DNA of 43,543 nucleotides, taken from Fluviicoccus keumensis. GTDB lineage: Bacteria > Pseudomonadota > Gammaproteobacteria > Pseudomonadales > Moraxellaceae. The stretch covers positions 1-43,543 of the forward strand of contig NZ_SHKX01000003.1 of assembly GCF_004217445.1 (NCBI RefSeq), read 5' to 3'. A program made the translations under genes and the position numbers. Position 1 is the first letter of the stretch. Each line of letters begins with the position of its first letter. The notes under the pieces were generated by a model, which saw nothing but the letters and a program-made list of their open reading frames with translations, searched no databases and was not told the origin of the DNA. Positions 33,456 to 41,660 of the stretch are shown piece after piece.

Positions 33456-33887
33456 TCAGCCCAAGTGATGATGGCGGAGCGGGGATGCCTGCGGCTCCCG
33501 GTGCGTCAGCGCCTGCAGGATGGCGCAGTCTTCGACGGTGCGCCGCGCCTGACAGGATTGGCGCAACGACTGGAGTTGTCCCCGCAGCCGCTCCAGTTCC
33601 GCAAGACGCATCTCGACGTGTCGGATATGGTCATCCACCAGCCGGTTAACGACCCCGCAATCGTCCGCAGGATGATCCATCCAGCCCAGTAACTGCCGGA
33701 TTTCCTCCTGCGCCATGTCCAGCGCCCGGCAGTTGCGGATGAAGCGCAGCCGTTCGATGTGGCCGGGACCGTAGTCTCGGTAATTGCCGTCTGTGCGTAA
33801 CGGCGCAGACAGTAATCCTTCTTTTTCGTAGTAGCGGATGGTCTCGACGCTGCACTGCGCGGCGCGGGCCAGTTCCCCGATTTTCAT
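33456..33887 (-). CDS. cadR: CadR/PbrR MerR-family metal regulator
   Basis: 143 aa from the ATG at 33887 (MKIGELARAAQCSVETIRYY). The longer frame upstream runs into the ATPase gene and is not used. The MerR HTH and YYEKEGLL turn are followed by the dimerisation helix (NRLVDDHIRHVEMRLAELER). Metal ligands are Cys77 (HPADDCG), Cys112 and Cys121 (SCQARRTVEDC), which match the Cys pattern of CadR. A His tail (RHHH) also resembles CadR. It responds to Cd(II), Zn(II) or Pb(II) and activates the divergent ATPase by untwisting an over-spaced promoter. Confidence 0.93.
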   Translation of the reverse strand: MKIGELARAAQCSVETIRYYEKEGLLSAPLRTDGNYRDYGPGHIERLRFIRNCRALDMAQEEIRQLLGWMDHPADDCGVVNRLVDDHIRHVEMRLAELERLRGQLQSLRQSCQARRTVEDCAILQALTHREPQASPLRHHHLG

Positions 33888-33904
33888 GGCGGTGCTCTCA
33901 CGGC

Positions 33905-33935
33905 TTGACCCTGAAGCAGCTTCAGGGTGTTTACT
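33905..33935 (+). promoter_or_regulatory. CadR-type over-spaced promoter and operator for the ATPase
   Basis: A -35 TTGACC (33905-33910) and -10 TTTACT (33930-33935) are 19 bp apart. The spacer holds ACCCTGAA-GCAGC-TTCAGGGT (33908-33928), a perfect 8-bp inverted repeat. The known CadR operator has the same ACCCT/AGGGT ends and the same overlap with -35. MerR-family activators use exactly this 19-20 bp spacing. Confidence 0.88.
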
Positions 33936-33965
33936 GGCAGCATAGCCCAATAGGCGGAGACTTTC

Positions 33966-36164
33966 ATGACCGATCACTCCCATTCTGAGTCCTCTTGCTG
34001 CGGAGGCGGTTGTGCATCCCGCTCGCCGCTGGCTCCGCCAAGTTCCCCCTCTCTTCCGGACAGTGCGGGTGCGGGGATTCGCTCCGAGTTCCTGATCCGC
34101 CAGATGGATTGCCCGACCGAGGAGGCCCTGATCCGGGGCAAGCTGACCGGGATGACCGGGGTACAGGGTCTCAGCTTCAACCTGATGCAGCGCCTTCTGA
34201 CCGTGGATCACGAGGCCTCGGCCCTGGACGCCATACAGTCTGCTATCCGCAGCCTGGGCTTCGAGCCGGAAAACCCGGCGGCAGAACGCGACGAGGACGA
34301 GGCGGAAACGCCAGCCTCCGTCCTGCCGCTGGCCGTGGCCGGACTGGCGGCGATGGGTGCGGAGGCCGCCGACTGGCTGCACCTGCTGACTCCTTGGCTA
34401 CCGGCGGCGTTAGCATTGCTGGCCGTCTTCTCCGGCGGCCTGACCACCTATCGCAAGGGCTGGACGGCGCTGGCCAACCGCAAACTCAATATCAATGCCC
34501 TGATGAGCATCGCCGTCACCGGCGCTTTCCTGATCGGCCAGTGGCCGGAAGCCGCGATGGTGATGTTCCTGTTCGCCGTGGCCGAACGGATCGAGGCAGC
34601 GTCACTCGACCGTGCCCGCAACGCCATCCGGGGCCTGCTGGCGATGACGCCGGACCGGGCGCTCGTGCTACAGCCGGATGGCGGCTGGCTGACCGTCGAG
34701 GCGGCCACTGTCCCGGTGGAGGCGCGGGTGCGGGTCAAGCCCGGTGAGCGCGTGCCGCTGGACGGGCAGATACTCAGTGGGCAGTCCGCCCTTGACCAGT
34801 CCCCGATTACCGGTGAAAGCGTGCCGGTAGACAAGGGCCCCGGCGATGCGGTGTTCGCGGGCAGCATCAACCAGAGCGGCGAACTGGAATACCGTGTAAC
34901 GGCGGCCGCCACCGACTCGACGCTGGCGCGCATCATCCGGGCCGTCGAATCCGCCCAGGGTGCCCGTGCGCCCACGCAGCGTTTCGTGGATCGCTTCGCC
35001 GAGGTCTATACCCCAACCGTTTTTGCCCTGGCTTTGCTGGTGGCGGTGATTCCGCCGCTGGCCTTCGGCGGCGTCTGGTTCGACTGGATCTACAAGGCGC
35101 TGGTGTTGCTGGTGATCGCCTGCCCGTGCGCGCTGGTGATTTCAACGCCGGTCAGCATCGTCAGCGGTCTGGCCGCCGCCGCCCGGCACGGCATCCTGGT
35201 CAAGGGCGGCGTCTATCTGGAACAAGGCCATGCCCTGCGCTGGCTGGCGCTGGACAAGACCGGCACCATCACCCACGGCAAGCCCGCCCTGACCGACCGC
35301 CAGGTACTGGCCGGGGAAGAAGACGAGGCGCTGCGTATCGCGTACAGCCTGGCGCGGCGCTCTGACCATCCGGTATCGCTGGCCGTGGCCGGGGCGCTGG
35401 CTGACACTGGCAGCGCGCCTCTGGATGTGACCGCCTTCAATGCCTTGCCCGGACGCGGCGTTACCGGTCGCATCAATGATCGGACTTACCATCTGGGCAA
35501 CCATCGGCTGATTGAAGACTTGAAGCTGTGCTCACCGGCCATCGAATCGCATCTGCAAATACTGGAAGCACAAGGCAAGACGACGGTGTTGCTGGCCGGG
35601 GAAGACGGTGTACTGGCCTTGTTCGGGGTGGCGGATACCGTCAAGGACAGTAGCCGGGAGGCCATCGCCGACCTGCACCGGCTGGGCGTCAAAACCCTGA
35701 TGTTGTCCGGCGACAACCCGACCACCGCCCGCTTCATCGCCGACGCCGTGGGCATGGATGAGGCGCGGGGCAACCAGTTGCCGGAGGACAAGGCCGCCGC
35801 GATCGCGGCGCTAACCGGTGACGGCGGCCGGGTCGGGATGGTGGGCGACGGCATTAACGACGCGCCGGCGCTGGCGCGGGCCGATATCGGCTTTGCAATG
35901 GGCGCGGCGGGCACGGATACCGCCATCGAGACAGCCGATGTCGCGCTGATGGATGACGACCTGCGCAAGATTCCGGTTTTTGTCCGGATATCGCGGGCGA
36001 CAGCGGTGGTGCTGAAGCAAAACATCACCGTGGCGCTGGGCATCAAGGCGGTGTTTCTGGCGCTGACGCTGTCCGGCCATGGCACGATGTGGATGGCGGT
36101 ATTCGCGGACATGGGCGCCAGTTTGATCGTGGTTTTTAACGGATTGCGTCTTTTGAGGCTGTGA
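33966..36164 (+). CDS. cadA: P1B-2 Cd/Zn/Pb-exporting ATPase (CadA/ZntA/PbrA type)
   Basis: 732 aa. The N-terminus has a Cys cluster (SSCCGGGCAS, residues 9-18) and an HMA-like domain with QMDCPTEEALIRGKL (about 45-59), typical of Cd/Zn/Pb ATPases. TM6 carries CPCALVISTP (about 385), the P1B-2 signature. The phosphorylation site is DKTGTITHGKP (about 428) and the hinge is GDGINDAP. TM8 has the Asp in VFADMGASLIVVFNGLRLL. It is transcribed from the CadR promoter directly upstream and exports divalent metals from the cytoplasm. With PbrT-like FTR1 next door, Pb(II) should be tested first. Confidence 0.95.
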   Translation: MTDHSHSESSCCGGGCASRSPLAPPSSPSLPDSAGAGIRSEFLIRQMDCPTEEALIRGKLTGMTGVQGLSFNLMQRLLTVDHEASALDAIQSAIRSLGFEPENPAAERDEDEAETPASVLPLAVAGLAAMGAEAADWLHLLTPWLPAALALLAVFSGGLTTYRKGWTALANRKLNINALMSIAVTGAFLIGQWPEAAMVMFLFAVAERIEAASLDRARNAIRGLLAMTPDRALVLQPDGGWLTVEAATVPVEARVRVKPGERVPLDGQILSGQSALDQSPITGESVPVDKGPGDAVFAGSINQSGELEYRVTAAATDSTLARIIRAVESAQGARAPTQRFVDRFAEVYTPTVFALALLVAVIPPLAFGGVWFDWIYKALVLLVIACPCALVISTPVSIVSGLAAAARHGILVKGGVYLEQGHALRWLALDKTGTITHGKPALTDRQVLAGEEDEALRIAYSLARRSDHPVSLAVAGALADTGSAPLDVTAFNALPGRGVTGRINDRTYHLGNHRLIEDLKLCSPAIESHLQILEAQGKTTVLLAGEDGVLALFGVADTVKDSSREAIADLHRLGVKTLMLSGDNPTTARFIADAVGMDEARGNQLPEDKAAAIAALTGDGGRVGMVGDGINDAPALARADIGFAMGAAGTDTAIETADVALMDDDLRKIPVFVRISRATAVVLKQNITVALGIKAVFLALTLSGHGTMWMAVFADMGASLIVVFNGLRLLRL

Positions 36165-36381
36165 GGCCTGGTGTGATCCGGAGTCGGGTTCATGCGTGGC
36201 TGTCAGTTGGACGGGCATTCATGAGAACAGGGCTGCTGCTTGGCCATTGACACTTTGTAGCCAACGTTTGAAGAGGTAAAGCTCATCAGCTAATTCGTCA
36301 GTGGCTTTAACTCGGCCGGATCGCGTGGGCCGAACTTTTCGCATAGAAATCCTGCCAGCCGCTTTGAGACTGGCTGCATCA

Positions 36382-36756
36382 TTATGGGCGCTGCAATCCT
36401 CGCCGCAGGTAATCCCCGAGTTCAACTTTGTCGGCCAGGTAATACGGCAAGGTGGAACTGTAGGCCTGCTCTGCGTGCGCCGTGACCTGATCGAAGGAAG
36501 CATCGCCCCGTCCAAACCAGGCTAGCGATGCCAGTTCGATCTGGGCTTCGCGAGGCAGTTGCTGGATCCGGCGCAACAGGGTCAAATGGGCCGAAGACAA
36601 CCCCCGCGTCAGCAGATCGTCCAGTTGTCGTCGATCTTCGGAATCGGGACGAATCTGCCAATCCGGGGCAACGCCGGCAGGTACTGATTTACGGGCGTCC
36701 GCCAATAAACAAATGGCTTCAATATCGGCCATTGTCAGGTACTTGAAACGCCGCAT
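36382..36756 (-). CDS. DUF3775-like small protein
   Basis: 124 aa, helical and acidic in its middle. The pattern SSAHLTLLRRIQQLPREAQIELASLAWFGRGD followed by FDQVTAHAEQAYSSTLPYYLADKVELGDYLRRGL matches the DUF3775 family as I recall it. Function unknown. It stands alone between the ATPase (plus) and abiEi (plus), with a 217-bp gap after it and 166 bp before. No signal peptide or membrane helix. Confidence 0.7.
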   Translation of the reverse strand: MRRFKYLTMADIEAICLLADARKSVPAGVAPDWQIRPDSEDRRQLDDLLTRGLSSAHLTLLRRIQQLPREAQIELASLAWFGRGDASFDQVTAHAEQAYSSTLPYYLADKVELGDYLRRGLQRP

Positions 36757-36922
36757 ATGACGCGAGTTCCTTACACTGGGTTTCTGATGTTAGCGCCCAA
36801 TCTCCGATCAGGTCACTGTCTTCATATAGTGTAATACAGCTTTATTGGCACTCGCCTTTTGACATAGAAAAAGAGCATTCTTCTGGCCTCCACGTGATTA
36901 TTTTATGCTATAAATTTAAACC

Positions 36923-37681
36923 ATGAGTTTAATTTCACGTCATGATCTAATCAAAGGCCTGCAAACCTCCCTCCCCCGAGGAATGCCCTTTGACCTCGAC
37001 ACCCTGCAGCAGCATGGCGTGTCCCCTCAGCTGGCCGCTAAATATGTCAACAGCGGCTGGCTGGTTCGTCTTGGCCACGGCGTCTATGCCTTCGCTGGCG
37101 ACTCTCTGGAACTGCACCCTACCCTCTGCTTCCTGCAAACCCGTATCCGTGGGCTGCACGTCGCCGGGAAAAGCGCCTTGGCCATGCAGGGTGTTCGCCA
37201 TAACCTGATGTTTCGAGACTCAACAACCCTGTGGGGGGAGCAACGCTTTTCACTGCCGGACTGGCTGACCACCCGGTTCCCGGCACACTATGTGTCCGCA
37301 ACCCTCTTCAATTGGCCGGACGCTTCCTGGCCGGAGAAAACGCTGACTACTCCGCCGGGGGTGGTCAACAGCCTGCGCGTTTCCGTCCCGGAGCGGGCAT
37401 TGCTAGAAATGCTTTATGAAGTAGGAACACATCAAGGTGTAGAAGAAGCCTACAACGTTTTTTCCGGCGTCCGTAACCTGCGACTGAACACCTTGGGACC
37501 GCTTCTTGAAGCCTGCACCAGCATCAAGACCACGCGACTACTGCTGACCTGGGGACAAGAAACTGGAGCCATCAACCTCGATCTGCTGTTGCAGCAATAT
37601 CGCATCCCTACCGGCAGCAAAAAACGCTGGATACGTCATCTCGATGACGGCAGCCTACTGAGCCTCAAACCCCATGGATGA
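36923..37681 (+). CDS. abiEi: AbiEi antitoxin (type IV toxin-antitoxin)
   Basis: 252 aa. The N-terminal winged helix (LDTLQQHGVSPQLAAKYVNS, WLVRLGHGVYAFAG) is the AbiEi DNA-binding domain and the later part (PERALLEMLYEVGTHQGVEEAYNVFSGVRNL) is its C-terminal half. In AbiE systems the antitoxin represses its operon and counters AbiEii without direct binding. It overlaps abiEii by eight bases (ATGGATGA). The promoter region is AT-rich (TGCTATAAATT just upstream). Confidence 0.9.
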   Translation: MSLISRHDLIKGLQTSLPRGMPFDLDTLQQHGVSPQLAAKYVNSGWLVRLGHGVYAFAGDSLELHPTLCFLQTRIRGLHVAGKSALAMQGVRHNLMFRDSTTLWGEQRFSLPDWLTTRFPAHYVSATLFNWPDASWPEKTLTTPPGVVNSLRVSVPERALLEMLYEVGTHQGVEEAYNVFSGVRNLRLNTLGPLLEACTSIKTTRLLLTWGQETGAINLDLLLQQYRIPTGSKKRWIRHLDDGSLLSLKPHG

Positions 37682-38636
37682 GCGCTACGCCCAAACCGTC
37701 CGGCTGCTGCTAACCGCTGCGCCGGCCGTCTTCGACAATGACATCTTCGCCATGAAAGGCGGGACAGCCATCAACCTGTTCGTCCAGGATATGCCCCGCC
37801 TCTCCGTTGACATTGATGTGGTGTATGTCCCATGGCAGCCGAGCCGGGCGGAAGCCCTGCGCGATATCGCCGCCGAGCTGGAGAATATCCGGGAACGCCT
37901 TACCCCCTTGGGGGTCACGGTGCGTACCCTACCCTCCAAGGATCAGGGCGAAACCAAGCTGTTAATCGAACATGAGACCAGCCAAGTCAAGATTGAAGTG
38001 AATTTCGTTTTTCGCGGCACGGTTCTCCCCACGGTCAAGCTGGCACTCAGCCCCAAGACCTCCTTGCAATTCAGCACCGAAGTGGAAGTACCCATGCTGG
38101 CGCCGGACGAACTCTATGGCAGCAAACTGGTTGCAGCCCTGGATCGCCAGCATCCGCGCGATCTTTTCGACGTCTGGCGACTCTTTGAAACCGGCGGACT
38201 GACTGACGCCACCATCGAATGTTTTGTCACCTATCTGGCTGGTGGGACCCGCCCTTTCCACGAGGTGCTGTTTGGCACCGACAAGGATATAGAACGCGAA
38301 TACCATAACCACTTTGTAGGCATGACGACCGAACCCGTCCCCTTGAAAACACTGCTTGAAACAAGAACTCGCCTACGGGAAGAACTGTCGCAACGACTGA
38401 CGCCCAACCAGCGAAGCTTTCTGGTCAGTCTGAGTCAGGCTGAACCGTCATGGAAGCTTCTGCAGTGCCCCCATGCAGCCGAACTTCCTGCCTTACGCTG
38501 GAAGCTGGAAAACCTGAAAAAATTCAGTAAAAAAAGACCGGAAGACTTTATCGCCCAGACCGCAGAACTCGCACGTTTGTTAGCCGTGCCTGCGACTGCC
38601 CCAAAACCTACGCTCGCAACCAGTGAGCCTTCATAA
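37674..38636 (+). CDS. abiEii: AbiEii nucleotidyltransferase toxin
   Basis: 320 aa. The nucleotidyltransferase motif is present: FAMKGGTAINLF (Gly29-Thr31) and PRLSVDIDVVY (Asp46, Asp48), with downstream ELYGSKLVAALDRQHPRDLFDVWRL, a DUF1814/AbiEii hallmark. Family members add nucleotides to tRNA or otherwise arrest growth and give phage abortive infection and plasmid maintenance. The gene pair is intact, so this plasmid carries both a type II and a type IV toxin-antitoxin system. Confidence 0.92.
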   Translation: MDERYAQTVRLLLTAAPAVFDNDIFAMKGGTAINLFVQDMPRLSVDIDVVYVPWQPSRAEALRDIAAELENIRERLTPLGVTVRTLPSKDQGETKLLIEHETSQVKIEVNFVFRGTVLPTVKLALSPKTSLQFSTEVEVPMLAPDELYGSKLVAALDRQHPRDLFDVWRLFETGGLTDATIECFVTYLAGGTRPFHEVLFGTDKDIEREYHNHFVGMTTEPVPLKTLLETRTRLREELSQRLTPNQRSFLVSLSQAEPSWKLLQCPHAAELPALRWKLENLKKFSKKRPEDFIAQTAELARLLAVPATAPKPTLATSEPS

Positions 38637-38651
38637 GGAGAGTCAGCCACC

Positions 38652-38855
38652 ATGCTGAATCAGCTCTACCAGTCCTACATGCACTTCGCCTGGATCCTGT
38701 ACGCGGCGTTCTGCTACATATTCTCAGCGCTGATACTCTTCGTGGGGTGCAAACTGGCCTGGCACATTGCCTTCGGCGAAGGAATACTGACGATCCGTTT
38801 GGGCCGCCTGATCATTCTGGAAGTGGAACTGATCACCAACCCAAAGAAAAAATGA
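38652..38855 (+). CDS. Small inner-membrane protein after abiEii
   Basis: 67 aa with one long hydrophobic region (WILYAAFCYIFSALILFVGC) and a second amphipathic part, ending in basic NPKKK. An AAGGAGAG site precedes ATG, 16 bp after the abiEii stop, so it is probably co-transcribed. No family recognised. Confidence 0.6.
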   Translation: MLNQLYQSYMHFAWILYAAFCYIFSALILFVGCKLAWHIAFGEGILTIRLGRLIILEVELITNPKKK

Positions 38856-39314
38856 CCCCGTGCCGCCGGGAGGGAACCTGCTCAGGCGGCGACATCACAC
38901 TCCCCTCCCCCTGATTCCACACAGCAGGTCTACCGGCATGCTCTCGCCCTAACGGGCGGTGACGGCCAGAAGACATCCTCCTCCCTTACTCCGCCTCCCC
39001 TGCTGGCCTATGTGTCTGGACACGCCAGGAACCAGCGGAAACGCTCCGCGCCTGTCTCCAGGACGGTTAAAAGTGCTGTATCTCATCAATCCACCAACAG
39101 CATCGGCGACATTGGTTAAAATCAAAAGACACCTTTTTTAATATTAAAAGAATATTCTTTTTAACCTTTCACACTGGTAAAGTACGCTGGTGCCTGGCTC
39201 ACTTTATCCCATCAACTAACGTCAACTTGCGTCGCGCGGTAGACCACTGTCATTGCAGGAAAGCGGGCCGGCACTTCACCATTCCAAGCCAACCGGAGCT
39301 ATCAGGAGCCACTC
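38856..39314. other. 459-bp non-coding gap with AT-rich palindromes before the NYN gene
   Basis: The left part is GC-rich, with an inverted GCCGCC/GGCGGC pair near 38871-38898, possibly ending abiE transcription. The middle has two adjacent 14-bp palindromes, TTTTAATATTAAAA (39136-39149) and AAAGAATATTCTTT (39147-39160). No tRNA or convincing ORF is seen. The palindromes lie about 155 bp upstream of the NYN gene and probably belong to its control region. Confidence 0.6.
39136..39160. promoter_or_regulatory. AT-rich double palindrome upstream of NYN-LOTUS gene
   Basis: TTTTAATATTAAAA (39136-39149) is a perfect 14-bp palindrome and is identical to the one upstream of parA at 43071-43084. It overlaps AAAGAATATTCTTT (39147-39160), a second perfect palindrome. 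Sharing of an exact site between two genes 4 kb apart suggests a common plasmid-encoded binder, most simply the RHH protein at 42109-42375. Confidence 0.6.
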
Positions 39315-41015
39315 ATGCCGATTCTTCAAGGACTACTCCAACTTGCCCGCCCCGCCCTCGCCCGGATCAATCAGAAGATCCAGCAACGGCTCAACTCACC
39401 GGATCAGCCCCGGCTGGCGGTACTCATTGATGCCGAAAACATGCCCACCCGCGGACTCGACTTGTTGATGGAGCAAGTCCATCGCTGGGGCCAGCCCGTG
39501 CTGATCCGGGCCTATGCCGATTGGGCCAATAGCAGCGTCTCCGCCTGGAAAGTGGCATGCCGGACGCTGCCCATTCAGACAGTACAGCAACACAGCTATG
39601 TGAAAGGGAAAAGCACAAGCGACATGGCCATGATCATCGACGCGATGGACTTGCTGTACAGCAAACCCCTTCTGGACGGGTTCTGCCTGATCAGCGGCGA
39701 CAGTGATTTCGCACCACTGGCCGTCCGCCTGCGGCAGCAAGGAAAACAGGTTTTCGCCATCGCTAGCCGCGATAACGCCCCCTGCTTGCGCGGTGTTTGC
39801 CAACACTTCACGACACTGGCCGCATTGGAAGCCAAACCGGCGGTGAAAACCCCGCCATCGGCCACTCCGACAGCCCCTGGCAAGATCACGAAATTCACCA
39901 GTGACAAGAAGCCGGCGGGCAAGATGGACATCAGCCAAGACCGGGCCCTGAACGCATTGTTGAGAGACGCCTATGAGAAATTGCCCAAGGAAGAAGCCGT
40001 GTGGGTCGATATGACGAAGTTCGACACCAGCGCCCGGAGCCACGCTTATTACCTGACGATCCGAAAAGAGTTCAGCAATCTGACCCAGATGTATCAGGCC
40101 CTGGGCTATCTGGAGTTGGGACGGCGTGCGGAAAAACCCAGTCAGTATTTCATCCGTCTTAACGCACCGGAGCAAACAGTAGCCGTGCCGCCCTCACCCG
40201 CGAAACCCGCACGGGAGGATAAACGCCAGGCGCTTTTTGACCGCATCAGCGCCTTGGCGAGGGTTCATGCCGATGATCAGCTCCGGATATCTCCGACAGC
40301 TTTGTACGATGCCCTGATGCTGCTGATGCCTTCCTTTGACCCGAAAAACTTCGGCTATGTCACATGGGAAGGCGTCGTAATGGATCACCCGGAGCTGGTC
40401 GAATGCAAAGGCCCCGGCAGCCGCTTCAAACACATGCTGATTCTTCGCCCCCAGGAGCGCACACCACTGCCTCAGGAAACACACGATGAGCAGATCCGCC
40501 AAGCGATCAGATTATTCCAGCGGCCCGATCACTGGGGTTTGTCGGCGGACGTCCTCCGCTATCTGACTCACCCTTTGACTCACCACCGCTGGCCGGAAGA
40601 CAGCGCCCGGGAGCTGCTCTGCAGCCTGCCGTCTGTGACGACAGCCAGCGATGTGAACCGTCGCGAAATACTGGTCGGGATCAGTGATGATCCCCTACGG
40701 GCGCAGCCCCGCGCCTTCAGCGCCAATAACAAACCGGACCTCAGTCTGACCGGCCTGTATGAAGTCATCGCCATGGCGGTGGCATTCCGGGCCGACAGCG
40801 ACGGTTGGATGCTCATGGCCGATACCATGACGGAAATCCAGCGCCGCTACCCGCAGTTCACGACCCGCATATACGGTTTCAACGGGCTACGGAAGCTGAT
40901 CGATGCGGACGGACAGTTTGAAACCCTGAGCCGGAATGGCCACGCTTGGGTGCGGCTTCGCAGTCGGAAAGCCCCAGCTCAAGAGCGCCAAGTGGAAGCA
41001 GCACAGGCCGCGTAA
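39315..41015 (+). CDS. NYN-domain nuclease with tandem LOTUS/OST-HTH-like domains
   Basis: 566 aa. The NYN (PIN-like, LabA/MARF1) domain occupies about residues 32-170. Acidic active-site residues are visible: LIDAEN (Asp39, Glu41), KGKSTSDMAMIIDAMD (Asp103) and LISGDSDFAPL (Asp129, Asp131). A linker follows, then about four repeats with LOTUS-like pattern: 208-283 (LGYLELGRRAEKPSQYFIRL), about 300-380, about 395-450, and the C-terminus (YGFNGLRKLIDADGQFETL). LOTUS domains bind RNA, including G-quadruplex RNA, and NYN proteins cleave RNA. This architecture is known in eukaryotic MARF1 and some bacteria. It is unexpected on a replicon of this kind. AGGAG precedes ATG. Function unknown. Confidence 0.85.
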   Translation: MPILQGLLQLARPALARINQKIQQRLNSPDQPRLAVLIDAENMPTRGLDLLMEQVHRWGQPVLIRAYADWANSSVSAWKVACRTLPIQTVQQHSYVKGKSTSDMAMIIDAMDLLYSKPLLDGFCLISGDSDFAPLAVRLRQQGKQVFAIASRDNAPCLRGVCQHFTTLAALEAKPAVKTPPSATPTAPGKITKFTSDKKPAGKMDISQDRALNALLRDAYEKLPKEEAVWVDMTKFDTSARSHAYYLTIRKEFSNLTQMYQALGYLELGRRAEKPSQYFIRLNAPEQTVAVPPSPAKPAREDKRQALFDRISALARVHADDQLRISPTALYDALMLLMPSFDPKNFGYVTWEGVVMDHPELVECKGPGSRFKHMLILRPQERTPLPQETHDEQIRQAIRLFQRPDHWGLSADVLRYLTHPLTHHRWPEDSARELLCSLPSVTTASDVNRREILVGISDDPLRAQPRAFSANNKPDLSLTGLYEVIAMAVAFRADSDGWMLMADTMTEIQRRYPQFTTRIYGFNGLRKLIDADGQFETLSRNGHAWVRLRSRKAPAQERQVEAAQAA

Positions 41016-41299
41016 TGCGCGGCCCATTTTTTCATATCATTTAAATATTCTTATAATTTTCAAAAAATATTACTAATAGATTAATTATAGACCATACACA
41101 CGTCCCCCCAATCTGAAAAATTAACAAACGCCCTACTCGACTTCTGCTTGTGGCGCTTAAGGCTACGCTCTCCGCGATCACCATGAAAAAATGATTTATT
41201 TAATATCTAATTAATATTAAAAAAGAATGAATCCCGCGTTGTTGTTGACACTTGAGGGGCTTCGGAAACGCCCCTCAAGTGTCAATACATCACCTTGCT
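41016..41299. other. Gap with AT-rich stretch and inverted iteron pair
   Basis: 284 bp between convergent genes. The left two-thirds is very AT-rich and includes TTAATATTAA (41211-41220), related to the palindromes elsewhere. The right end holds two iteron copies in inverted orientation (41245-41287). I see no gene here. Confidence 0.7.
41245..41287. repeat. Inverted pair of oriV iterons away from the origin
   Basis: TTGACACTTGAGGGGC (41245-41260) and GCCCCTCAAGTGTCAATA (41270-41287) are both exact iteron sequences facing each other across 9 bp, forming a perfect 16-bp stem. The main oriV iterons are all in one direction and lie about 2.2 kb away across the circle. TrfA should bind both. Confidence 0.9.
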
Positions 41300-41515
41300 T
41301 CAGCTACCTGGTTTTATCGCTTCGTCGTTAAGACCTACCGCCAGCAGCGTAGATAAGACTGTCGGGTGCTCGGGCATAACCACCAGCTGACGGATCGCCT
41401 CCAGCTGATCCTCACTCAGTTGACCGTCATCAGCAGGATAGTCAATAGAAGTCGATCTGGTCGGAACAGAAGCAGCAGTCGGTACAGGCAAGGAAGAATT
41501 TCGATGATGGGACAT
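41300..41515 (-). CDS. Small hypothetical 71-aa protein
   Basis: 71 aa. Ser/Thr/Pro-rich start (MSHHRNSSLPVPTAASVPTR) and an acidic helical middle (DGQLSEDQLEAIRQLVVMPE). No family recognised. A GAGGTC site lies upstream of ATG, and an inverted repeat covers the leader (41524-41586). It lies immediately beside the inverted iteron pair, which is just past its stop. Confidence 0.5.
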   Translation of the reverse strand: MSHHRNSSLPVPTAASVPTRSTSIDYPADDGQLSEDQLEAIRQLVVMPEHPTVLSTLLAVGLNDEAIKPGS

Positions 41516-41523
41516 GATGACCT

Positions 41524-41586
41524 CAATTCAGTTTTGGGCAAGTGAAGCCCGCCTGACCGGCAAGACGGTCAGTGCGAACTGAATTG
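41524..41586 (-). other. Stem-loop leader of the 71-aa gene
   Basis: CAATTCAGTT (41524-41533) and AACTGAATTG (41577-41586) are a perfect 10-bp inverted repeat enclosing a second hairpin, GACCG-N6-CGGTC (41555-41570). The nested stems sit directly before the start codon on the minus strand and could regulate translation. Confidence 0.5.
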
Positions 41587-41611
41587 ATGAACAGAATATG
41601 ACACTGGTATC

Positions 41612-41650
41612 ACACCTTATTTAATATTAAAAAACAATTAAATAAGGTGT
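41612..41650. repeat. Perfect 13-bp inverted repeat, AT-rich core
   Basis: ACACCTTATTTAA (41612-41624) and TTAAATAAGGTGT (41638-41650) are exact inverted copies with a 13-nt centre. The left arm runs into TTAATATTAA (41621-41630). It may be a bidirectional terminator or operator between the 71-aa gene and the end of the par operon. Confidence 0.6.
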
Positions 41651-41660
41651 AATTTAGGGG

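Noticed and set aside
36219..36515. 98-aa minus ORF downstream of the DUF3775 gene
   Set aside because: It overlaps the DUF3775 gene in another frame, has no clear start signal and no family resemblance.
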